Shown here in pieces: positions 1 through 5,350 of a DNA stretch of 6,066 nt. The notes under the pieces were generated by a model. The model did no database searches. It was given only the letters and a program-made list of their open reading frames with translations, and was not told where the DNA came from. Every line of letters starts with the position of its first letter. The stretch's first letter is position 1. This stretch comes from Solirubrobacterales bacterium. Its GTDB lineage: Bacteria > Actinomycetota > Thermoleophilia > Solirubrobacterales > 70-9. The stretch spans positions 1 through 6,066 of the forward strand of contig JASLJO010000037.1 of the NCBI GenBank assembly GCA_030152505.1, in the 5' to 3' direction. The position numbers and the translations under genes were made by a program.

Positions 1-59
1 GCCTCCCCGTTGGAGCTCCACTGCGCGGCGGTCACGTTCTGCTGGCGGATACGAGTCAT
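1..59 (-). CDS. N-terminal fragment of an unidentified protein (cut by left edge)
   Basis: An open frame on the minus strand starts with ATG at 59 and runs off the left edge after 19 codons, reading MTRIRQQNVTAAQWSSNGEA. Nearly every third codon base is G or C, as in the real genes of this window, which is the main reason to believe it. A GAGGG element on the minus strand (76-72) sits 12 nt before the ATG, slightly far for a ribosome binding site. The peptide shows no signal sequence or motif that I recognise, so no function is given. It has the same orientation as corA, but about 200 bp of non-coding sequence separates the two, so it probably has its own promoter. The fragment is short enough that the call could be wrong. 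Confidence 0.45.
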   Translation of the reverse strand, partial: MTRIRQQNVTAAQWSSNGE

Positions 60-84
60 CGCTGTGTCAATCCCTCGCTTGCGG

Positions 85-105
85 CGCGCCCGTCTGGCGG
101 GCGCG
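85..105. other. Perfect 8-bp GC-only hairpin in the spacer left of corA
   Basis: Arms 85-92 (CGCGCCCG) and 98-105 (CGGGCGCG) are exact reverse complements around the 5-nt loop TCTGG. It lies 158 nt beyond the corA stop and 26 nt before the ATG of the left-edge gene. No T-run follows on either strand, so it is a poor intrinsic terminator by the usual rule. It could act as a GC-rich terminator for corA or as structure in the 5' leader of the left gene. The rest of the 60-262 spacer shows no RNA gene or convincing promoter. Confidence 0.4.
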
Positions 106-262
106 ATCGATTACCGGTCCGACTCCTAATGAAGAGCCAAAGGAGGGTAATGGGACGGCGCGGAAAATGCCTTTGTACGGCGGTCCAAGGTTGCGCGGCG
201 GGGCTTGTCCATTCGTTCGCCGCGGCGAGACCGGAAGAGATCGTCCGGGCGATCGCGGCTCC

Positions 263-1273
263 TCAGCCGAGCGGGCGGCGCAGCGTGCGCAGCAGTCGCT
301 CGACCGCGTCCTGGTCGGGCTGCACCGGCGTGCCACGGCGTTTGATTGCCAGGTAGATCAGCACCGCCGCCACGGCCGAGCCGCCGACCCCGAGCATGAG
401 GAAGGCGAGCTCGGTGTCGATTCGCTCGACCATCCAGCCGAAGTTCATGCCGAAGAAGCCGGTGAGGAAGGTCAGCGGCAGGAAGATCGTCGCCACCACG
501 GTCAGCCAGTACATGGTCTCGTTCATGCGCAGATCCATCGTCTGAGCCATCGAGCTGGCCGCCGCGTCGATGCCGTCGACGAGGCGGTTGAGCTGCTTGT
601 AGACCCGCTCGAAATAGCGCTCGCTGTCGGTGACGAGGCCCGCGACCTGGCTGATCTCCTCGCTGATGCGCTCGAAGATCCCCCGTTGCGGCCCCAACTG
701 GCGGCGCATCGTCGTCAGCTGCAGGCTGATCGCCCGCAGCGTGCCCATCCGCACGCGCGCGTTGCTGACGCTACCCGCCAGGAACTGGAGGCCCTCCAGG
801 GCCAGCTCGGTGTCGCTGAGCGCGTCGAAGGCGGTCGCCGTCATCGCGTCGAGCACGGCGTAGACGACGTACTGCTCGCTGCGGCCGTCGGCGCTGAAGC
901 CGGGCAACATGGAGGGCAGGGACACCGGCTCGCGGTGCACGGTCAGCAGGTAGTCGCCGTGGACGAGCACGTTGACCTCGATCGCCTGCAGCGCGGGAGC
1001 GCTGTCGGCCTCCGCGGGCGTGGATTCCACGTAGCAGTGGAAGGGAAAGACCACCTGCTCGCGGGTGGCGTGGAAGCGGCGCGAGGGGCGCTCCCCTTGT
1101 TCGAAGGCGAGCAGCGGCTGCAGGGCGTCCGGCGGCACCTCGAGCGCCTTGGAGATCTCCCCGGCGGGCAGGTCGGCTACGCAGAGGTCGATCCAGAAAT
1201 AGCTTCCCGCCGCGCGCAGCGCCGCGATCCGCTCGCGCTCGGCGTTGCCCAGGCCCTCGACGATCTCGCTCAT
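263..1273 (-). CDS. corA: CorA-family magnesium/divalent cation channel
   Basis: An inner-membrane channel for Mg2+ (possibly Co2+ or Ni2+) that works as a homopentamer in characterised CorA proteins. From ATG 1273 it is 336 residues. The first about 250 residues form the soluble cytoplasmic part, with long helical stretches from about 190 to 250 matching the stalk. The first membrane helix (about 255-274) runs into the signature FFGMN, with G275-M276-N277 forming the pore-mouth motif; the second helix is about 289-310, followed by the basic stop-transfer KRR. The short loop between them carries E283, D286 and E288, as expected for CorA. GMN rather than GVN argues against the ZntB subgroup. 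An in-frame ATG at 1318 would add 15 residues, but it lies only 6 nt after a strong hairpin and has no ribosome site, so I prefer 1273; this start also lacks a clear Shine-Dalgarno. The actual transported ion cannot be told from sequence. Confidence 0.93.
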   Translation of the reverse strand: MSEIVEGLGNAERERIAALRAAGSYFWIDLCVADLPAGEISKALEVPPDALQPLLAFEQGERPSRRFHATREQVVFPFHCYVESTPAEADSAPALQAIEVNVLVHGDYLLTVHREPVSLPSMLPGFSADGRSEQYVVYAVLDAMTATAFDALSDTELALEGLQFLAGSVSNARVRMGTLRAISLQLTTMRRQLGPQRGIFERISEEISQVAGLVTDSERYFERVYKQLNRLVDGIDAAASSMAQTMDLRMNETMYWLTVVATIFLPLTFLTGFFGMNFGWMVERIDTELAFLMLGVGGSAVAAVLIYLAIKRRGTPVQPDQDAVERLLRTLRRPLG

Positions 1274-1324
1274 CGACAAAGCGAGGCTAGAGCGCCGCGA
1301 GGACGCCCCAGCGGGCATATGGAT

Positions 1325-1354
1325 GCATTCGGGGGCCTATGGACCCCCGAATGC
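1325..1354 (-). terminator. Perfect 11-bp hairpin directly after the NlpC/P60-like gene
   Basis: Arms 1325-1335 (GCATTCGGGGG) and 1344-1354 (CCCCCGAATGC) are exact reverse complements with an 8-nt loop. On the minus strand the hairpin starts one base after the hydrolase stop codon (1358-1356), the usual place for an intrinsic terminator. There is no U-run after it, so it may be a GC-type terminator or a 3'-end-protecting stem. It lies 51 nt upstream of the preferred corA start, so it separates the two genes' transcripts or attenuates read-through into corA. Confidence 0.65.
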
Positions 1355-1355
1355 G

Positions 1356-1874
1356 TCAACGAGCGGCTTGGAGGAGGCCCAGAGGATGGCGTAGGCGGAA
1401 ACCGTGACCGGAACGCAGGGTTTCGCTCCAGCCGGGGCCGTTGCCGTCGCCTTCGTCGCTCGAGGTATCCCAGCGCAGGCCGGCGATCACGGCGAATACG
1501 TGACTGTGGTTGGCGTAGATCCGCACCCAGCTGCCCGGACCGCCGCCTCCCCAGCGCATGAAGCCGGTCGAGTCGAGCGGCGATTCGAGCAGGCCGGCGG
1601 CGTGCAGCACGTAGCTGACCGAGCCCGAGCAGTCATAGCCACGCGAGCTCCAGTGCCGATGACCACCGCCCCAGCGGTAGGGACGGTGGCGGATGTGGTT
1701 GGCCGCGCGGATCATCGCCTTGACCGAAGGTGGCGCGGTGGGAGGTGGCACCGCTCGGCCTCCCGGCGTCAGCGTCGCCTCAGGGACTTTGGCCACGGCA
1801 CCGTCGGCACCAACGCCCGTCGCGATCACAGTCAGGCAGCAGACCGCGAGAGGGATGTTCATGCCCCTGCGCAT
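1356..1874 (-). CDS. Secreted NlpC/P60-like peptidoglycan hydrolase
   Basis: Likely an exported cysteine peptidase that cuts peptidoglycan stem peptides. The 172-residue product begins with basic residues and a hydrophobic stretch (about 5-23) that looks like a Sec signal peptide, with a plausible AVA cleavage site after residue 28. The Cys-Cys at 12-13 does not fit a lipobox. A proline/threonine-rich linker (about 31-50) precedes the domain. The active-site region reads GYDCSGSVSYVLHAAGLL with catalytic C82, and the second conserved block NHSHVFAVIAG supplies the probable histidine H125; I cannot assign the third residue with certainty. A glycine/histidine/tryptophan-rich segment (68-77) precedes the cysteine. 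The ATG at 1874 has AGGG 8 nt upstream; an in-frame ATG at 1862 would shorten the signal peptide by four residues. It is divergent from the beta-oxidation gene across a 122-bp spacer. Confidence 0.82.
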   Translation of the reverse strand: MRRGMNIPLAVCCLTVIATGVGADGAVAKVPEATLTPGGRAVPPPTAPPSVKAMIRAANHIRHRPYRWGGGHRHWSSRGYDCSGSVSYVLHAAGLLESPLDSTGFMRWGGGGPGSWVRIYANHSHVFAVIAGLRWDTSSDEGDGNGPGWSETLRSGHGFRLRHPLGLLQAAR

Positions 1875-1981
1875 GAAAGAGCCCTATCGGCAGCGGCAGG
1901 CCACGACTTGAGGTTGGAGATGGAGCTGGCTTTCGGCGCCGATCGAATAGCCTCCGCGGGCCCGTTCCAAGCCAGAAATCC

Positions 1982-1987
1982 GGAGGA
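1982..1987 (+). promoter_or_regulatory. Ribosome binding site of the HAD/ECH gene
   Basis: GGAGGA lies 9 nt before the ATG at 1997, a near-ideal Shine-Dalgarno and one of the few good ones in the window; it fixes the start. The remainder of the 1875-1996 divergent spacer must hold promoters for both flanking genes, but I found no pair of -35 and -10 boxes with acceptable spacing. Confidence 0.75.
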
Positions 1988-1996
1988 CCGACCCGA

Positions 1997-3997
1997 ATGT
2001 TCGTCTCGAAGGCCGCCGTCGTCGGCGGCGGCACCATGGGGGGCGAGATCGCCCAGGCGATCGCCGCCTCCGACATCCCCGTCGTCGTCAAGGACGTCGA
2101 CCAGAAGTTCGTCGACGCCGCAATTGAGAAAGCCCGCGCCGTCACCGAGGGCCAGCTCGGCCGCCTGGTCAAGAAGGAGAAGCTGACCCAAGAGCAGGCC
2201 GACGCCCGCCTGACCGAAGTGATGGGACTGATCACCGGTACGACGAGCTACGCCGAGTTCGGCGACGTCGACTTCGTGGTCGAGGCGGTGCCCGAGAAGA
2301 TGGAGATCAAGCAGGCCGTCTTCCGCGAGCTCGACGCCGCCACCCCCGGCCACGCGATCCTCTCCTCCAACACCTCCTCGCTCTCGATCACCGAGATCGG
2401 AGAAGCGACGCTGCGGCCCGACAAGGTGGTCGGCTTTCACTTCTTCTACCCGGCTTCGGTGATGCCGCTGGTCGAGGTGATCGCCGGCGAGGACAGCTCG
2501 GAGGAGACCGCCACCGCCGCCTACAACTTCGCCCAGGCGATCAAGAAGCAGCCGATCGTCTGCGGCGAGGTCCCGGGCTTCGTCGTCAACCGGGTCCTGA
2601 TGGCGACGATGGGGGAGATCTGGCGTGCCCAGGAGAAGGGAGGGCTCTCGCTAAAGGCGATCGACGAGGCGATCGCAAGTGCCAAAGCGGCGCCGATGGG
2701 CCCCTTCTTCCTCACCGATCTGCTCGGCCTCGACACCGTGCTGCACGTCGCCGAGCACCTCAATAATTCCTACGGCGAGAGCTTCTACGTCCATGAGGGC
2801 CTGCGGGGCCTCGTCGCCGACGGCAAGCTCGGCGCCAAGAGCGGCGGCGAGGGCTTTTTCAAGGAGGGAGAGCAGAACGTCCCCGGTGAGGCTGAGCCCG
2901 ACGCCGAGGAGCTGGTGGCGATGTTCACCGGCCGCGCCCTGATCGAGGCCTGTCAGCTGGTCGAGGAGGGCATCTGCTCGGTGCGAGACATCGACCTCGG
3001 GATGATGGCCGGCGCTGGACTCGATCCCCGCAAAGGCCTCTTCCCGCCGTTCTGGAAAGCCGACCTCGAGGGCCTCGACACGATCCTCGAGCGGATTGAG
3101 CAGCTCGAGGAGAAGCACGGCGAGCGCTTCGCCCCCCCGGTGCTGCTCAGGCGCCTCGTCGCCCAAGGCCGCCTCGGGCTCAAGTCGGGTCAGGGCTTCT
3201 ACCCCTACGCGCAGCCCGACGAGGGCGATCAGCCGGAGACGGTGAAGCTGGAGACTCGAGGCGACGTGGCGATCGCCTGGCTCGCCAACGCGCCGATGAA
3301 CGCGATCTCCCCCGACGTGATCCGCGACCTCGGCAGCGTCTGGGCGAAGGTCAAGGGCTCGGACGGGATCGGCGCGATGGTCGTCGCCTCCTCGATTCCG
3401 GTCGTCTTCTCGGCCGGCGCCGATATCAAGGCCTTTACCCAGATGGACAGAGGTGGTGGCGAGGAGCTGCTGCACACCGCGCACGCGCTGCTGCACGAAT
3501 TCGGCACCGACAGCGTGGCGACGATCGCCGCGGTCAACTCGATCGCCTTCGGCGGTGGTTGCGAGCTGGCGATGGCCTGCGACGTGCGGATCGCCGCCGA
3601 GGCCGCCGTCTTCGGCCAGCCGGAGATCAAGCTCGGGATCGTGCCCGGGTTCGGTGGCACCCAGCGGTTGCCGCGCCTTGTCGGCCCCAACAAAGCGCTG
3701 GAGATGAACCTGATCGGCGACGCGGTGCTCGCCGGGGAGGCGCTCGAGTTCGGTCTCGCCAACCGCGTCGTTCCCGACCACGAGCTGTTCGAGACGGCGC
3801 TGATGTGGGCGCGCAAGCTCGCTGCCCAGGCGCCGATCGCGCGCGCACAGATCAAGAGTGCCTCGCACAAGGGCGACCTCGACGAGGGCATCGAGGCCGA
3901 GAAGCAGGCCTTCGCCAGCGCCTTCGCCAGCGAGGACGCCAAAGAGGGCATCGCCGCCTTCCTCGGCAAGCGCACCCCCAAATGGAGCGGCAAGTAG
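1997..3997 (+). CDS. Bifunctional 3-hydroxyacyl-CoA dehydrogenase / enoyl-CoA hydratase
   Basis: Catalyses two successive beta-oxidation steps: hydration of trans-2-enoyl-CoA and NAD+-dependent oxidation of (S)-3-hydroxyacyl-CoA to 3-ketoacyl-CoA. The 666 residues hold, in order, an NAD-binding Rossmann domain (about 4-185; VVGGGTMGG with G10, G12, G15), a dehydrogenase C-terminal domain (about 188-288), a second copy of that domain (about 305-405) and an enoyl-CoA hydratase/crotonase domain (about 415-610). Dehydrogenase residues S127, H148, E160 and N198 keep the spacing of the human enzyme (S137, H158, E170, N208). The hydratase has the oxyanion-hole region FSAGADI (471-477), G520 and both catalytic glutamates E523 (GGGCELAM) and E543 (GQPEIKLG), so both halves look active. 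Dehydrogenase-first order matches Bacillus FadN and archaeal crotonyl-CoA hydratase/3-hydroxybutyryl-CoA dehydrogenases, and is opposite to FadB/FadJ. No thiolase or acyl-CoA dehydrogenase is in view. Chain-length preference is unknown. Confidence 0.95.
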   Translation: MFVSKAAVVGGGTMGGEIAQAIAASDIPVVVKDVDQKFVDAAIEKARAVTEGQLGRLVKKEKLTQEQADARLTEVMGLITGTTSYAEFGDVDFVVEAVPEKMEIKQAVFRELDAATPGHAILSSNTSSLSITEIGEATLRPDKVVGFHFFYPASVMPLVEVIAGEDSSEETATAAYNFAQAIKKQPIVCGEVPGFVVNRVLMATMGEIWRAQEKGGLSLKAIDEAIASAKAAPMGPFFLTDLLGLDTVLHVAEHLNNSYGESFYVHEGLRGLVADGKLGAKSGGEGFFKEGEQNVPGEAEPDAEELVAMFTGRALIEACQLVEEGICSVRDIDLGMMAGAGLDPRKGLFPPFWKADLEGLDTILERIEQLEEKHGERFAPPVLLRRLVAQGRLGLKSGQGFYPYAQPDEGDQPETVKLETRGDVAIAWLANAPMNAISPDVIRDLGSVWAKVKGSDGIGAMVVASSIPVVFSAGADIKAFTQMDRGGGEELLHTAHALLHEFGTDSVATIAAVNSIAFGGGCELAMACDVRIAAEAAVFGQPEIKLGIVPGFGGTQRLPRLVGPNKALEMNLIGDAVLAGEALEFGLANRVVPDHELFETALMWARKLAAQAPIARAQIKSASHKGDLDEGIEAEKQAFASAFASEDAKEGIAAFLGKRTPKWSGK

Positions 3998-4009
3998 CCC
4001 CGACCGACG

Positions 4010-4058
4010 GCCGACGGGCCGAAAAGGGGAGTCCGACTCCCCTTTTCGGCCCATCGGC
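4010..4058. terminator. Very long inverted repeat between the HAD/ECH gene and the sirtuin
   Basis: Arms 4016-4033 and 4035-4052 are exact 18-nt reverse complements around a single central C at 4034. After one mismatch (4015/4053) five more pairs extend the stem to 4010-4014 with 4054-4058, giving 23 of 24 possible pairs. Each arm carries a four-base A or T run next to a GGGG/CCCC block. It starts 12 nt after the HAD/ECH stop codon, so it is well placed as a terminator or 3'-end stabiliser, working in either direction. The T-run lies inside the stem rather than after it, and the sirtuin reading frame begins at its right edge, so it may instead tune read-through into the sirtuin. It could also be a copy of a dispersed genomic palindrome; that cannot be judged from one copy. 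Confidence 0.8.
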
Positions 4059-4073
4059 GGAGTTGGCGGAGTT
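4056..4073 (+). repeat. Tandem 9-bp duplication at the sirtuin start
   Basis: GGCGGAGTT occurs twice back to back (4056-4064 and 4065-4073). Each copy holds a weak Shine-Dalgarno (GGAG) and overlaps a possible start (TTG 4063, TTG 4072, with GTG 4075 next). The first copy's GGAG is 9 nt before TTG 4072. Translated, the copies give the repeated Ala-Glu-Leu of the N-terminal helix. It may simply be a small replication-slippage duplication. Confidence 0.6.
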
Positions 4074-4794
4074 GGTGCGGGGGTCGCGGTGTACGGTGGC
4101 GTTGACGGGGGCGGGGGTGTCGGTGCCGTCGGGGATACCGGACTTCCGCACGCCAGAGACGGGGCTTTGGGCGAACGTCGACCCGATGGAGGTCGCCCAC
4201 ATTGACGTCTTCGAACGCGACCCGGCGCGCTTCTGGTCCTACTACCGTCCGCGCTTCCACTCGCTCGGCGACAAACGGCCGAATGGCGCCCACGAGGCGC
4301 TGTCCGAGCTCGAACGACGCGACCTGCTGGCCGGCGTGATCACGCAGAACATCGACCGGCTCCACCGGGCGGCTGGATCGGAGAACGTGGTCGAGGTGCA
4401 CGGCTCGATCGCCAGCTCGACCTGCCGCAGCTGCCCTGCCTCCTACGAGCTGGAGGAGGTCGACGGGCTCTTCGACGCGGCCGGCGTCGCCGTCTGCTCC
4501 TCCTGCGGCGGCGCGGTCAAGCCAGACGTCGTCCTCTTCGGTGAGATGCTGCCGGAAGGGGCGATGCGCAAGGCCCAAGCGCTCGCCGCCGAAGCCGAGT
4601 TGATGCTCTGCATCGGTAGCTCGCTCGTCGTCCATCCGGTCGCCGGCCTGCCCGAGGTCACTCTGGCCACCGGCGGCAGGCTGGCGATCGTGACCAAGGG
4701 CGAGACCCCCTACGACGAGGTCGCCGCGCTGAAGCTCGACGGCGAGGTCGACGCGGAGCTCGAGGCGCTGCTGGCGGTGCTCGCTCAGCCCTGA
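4063..4794 (+). CDS. Sir2-family NAD-dependent protein deacylase (sirtuin)
   Basis: Removes acyl groups from protein lysines, consuming NAD+ and releasing nicotinamide and O-acyl-ADP-ribose. Counting from TTG 4063 (243 residues, near the usual 240-250) it has the NAD-binding TGAGVSVPSGIPDFR block (15-29), TQNIDRLH (94-101), catalytic H113 in EVHGS, zinc cysteines C121-x2-C124 and C145-x2-C148, then LFGEMLPE and the GSS turn. The general pattern resembles the Thermotoga Sir2 type (class U). Y61 and R64 form Y-x-x-R, and by ungapped comparison from the conserved PN-x-x-H they fall where SIRT5 has Tyr102/Arg105, suggesting possible activity on succinyl or malonyl lysine; this is from memory. The start is uncertain: TTG 4063, TTG 4072 (GGAG 9 nt upstream), GTG 4075, or ATG 3982, which would overlap the preceding gene by 16 nt and translate the hairpin into 27 extra residues without a ribosome site. 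The family's N-terminal helix favours 4063 or further upstream. Confidence 0.92.
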   Translation: MAELVRGSRCTVALTGAGVSVPSGIPDFRTPETGLWANVDPMEVAHIDVFERDPARFWSYYRPRFHSLGDKRPNGAHEALSELERRDLLAGVITQNIDRLHRAAGSENVVEVHGSIASSTCRSCPASYELEEVDGLFDAAGVAVCSSCGGAVKPDVVLFGEMLPEGAMRKAQALAAEAELMLCIGSSLVVHPVAGLPEVTLATGGRLAIVTKGETPYDEVAALKLDGEVDAELEALLAVLAQP

Positions 4795-4796
4795 GC
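4783..4796. other. Convergent overlapping stops forming a small inverted repeat
   Basis: GCTCAGCCCTGAGC is a 6-bp inverted repeat with a 2-nt centre. It contains the TGA of the sirtuin (4792-4794, plus strand) and the TGA of the small membrane protein (4787-4785, minus strand). The symmetry may be just the by-product of two facing stop codons, and the stem is too short to be a convincing terminator. Confidence 0.35.
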
Positions 4797-5135
4797 CGCC
4801 GCGGCGATTTCCGCCCGCGTCACCGAAATCCCGGCTTCGTCGCAGACCTCGCCGATCTTCTGCGCCCGCGGGTTGTCGAAGTTGGCGCTGCGGGCGCAGA
4901 TTTCCTTGGCTTTGGCACCGCAGCCGTTGACCGGTTCGCCGCCGACGCGACCCGCGACCACCGCTGAGACGCACCCGGCCGCCGGCCCCGGGCGGCTGTC
5001 GCCGGCCGTCGCCAGGATCAGTGCCAGGATCGCCAGGATGGTGACGAGAGTGCCCCCGACCACCACGTTGCGCTCCCGGGGGGTGAGCCGGCGCAGCGGC
5101 GTGTTGACACGCTGAAAATGGCCTTCCAACGGCAT
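4785..5135 (-). CDS. Small single-pass membrane protein with four extracytoplasmic cysteines, function unknown
   Basis: I do not recognise a characterised family. The 116-residue product has a basic, hydrophilic N-terminus (1-23, several Arg), one strong membrane helix (about 24-43, VVVGGTLVTILAILALILAT), then a soluble tail of about 70 residues with four cysteines, C55, C72, C80 and C98, and the segment NGCGAKAKEIC. The positive-inside rule puts the tail outside the cytoplasm, so the cysteines could form two disulfides. Third-position G/C bias supports it as real coding sequence. The ATG at 5135 has no Shine-Dalgarno, so it may be leaderless or start elsewhere. It converges on the sirtuin and their ends overlap by 10 bp, which excludes a terminator between them. 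It is divergent from the ammonium transporter, so the 5136-5350 spacer carries both promoters. I vaguely recall similar short proteins in Thermoleophilia genomes but cannot confirm this. Confidence 0.7.
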   Translation of the reverse strand: MPLEGHFQRVNTPLRRLTPRERNVVVGGTLVTILAILALILATAGDSRPGPAAGCVSAVVAGRVGGEPVNGCGAKAKEICARSANFDNPRAQKIGEVCDEAGISVTRAEIAAAAQG

Positions 5136-5333
5136 TTGCGGCAGGTTAGCGCCTCAGCCTGCGGGGGCGATCCTCCATTTGGGCGAATCCCTCCCGCCGA
5201 TCTTTAGACGCGTGTACGTAGTGGTCGCCTCCCGATCGCGACAGGGTGGTACGCAACCGCCGTTGGGCTTCGTGAATGTCATTGGAGAGCGCTCCGGATG
5301 ACGCCCCGTGGATTTGGCGGCTCCCATCCCAAG

Positions 5334-5339
5334 AAAGGA
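5334..5339 (+). promoter_or_regulatory. Ribosome binding site of the ammonium transporter gene
   Basis: AAAGGA, within an A-rich AAGAAAGGAA patch, lies 11 nt before the ATG at 5351 and supports that start. The rest of the 5136-5350 divergent spacer has no -35/-10 pair with good spacing, and I see no recognisable GlnR-type box, although nitrogen control of this gene would be expected. Confidence 0.6.
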
Positions 5340-5350
5340 ACACCGGATCA

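Noticed and set aside
65..70. TTGACA on the minus strand before the left-edge gene
   Set aside because: It lies only 5 nt before the ATG, so it cannot be the -35 box for that gene.
139..356. Strong AAAGGAGGG followed by ATG at 150 on the plus strand
   Set aside because: The spacing of 3 nt is too short, the 68-residue product is Arg/Ser-rich without motifs, and most of it is antisense to the corA 3' end.
167..1561. 464-codon open frame on the plus strand across corA and part of the NlpC/P60-like gene
   Set aside because: Its product is rich in Arg, His, Gly and Asp with no recognisable domain, the usual antisense shadow of GC-rich coding DNA; corA on the other strand has a clear family match.
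2651..4054. 467-codon minus-strand open frame antisense to the HAD/ECH gene
   Set aside because: Shadow frame with Gly/Arg/Leu/Asp-biased composition and no domain signature.
3229..4974. 581-codon minus-strand open frame across the HAD/ECH gene, palindrome and sirtuin
   Set aside because: Low-complexity Arg/Gly/Ala product without domains, antisense to two well-identified enzymes.
5104..5109. TTGACA on the plus strand near the small membrane protein start
   Set aside because: No -10-like hexamer at 16-18 nt spacing, and it lies within the coding sequence of the minus-strand gene.
5179..5207. TTGGGC ... CTTTAG as a promoter for the ammonium transporter
   Set aside because: Spacing of 17 is right but the -10 match is poor, and such weak pairs are expected by chance.
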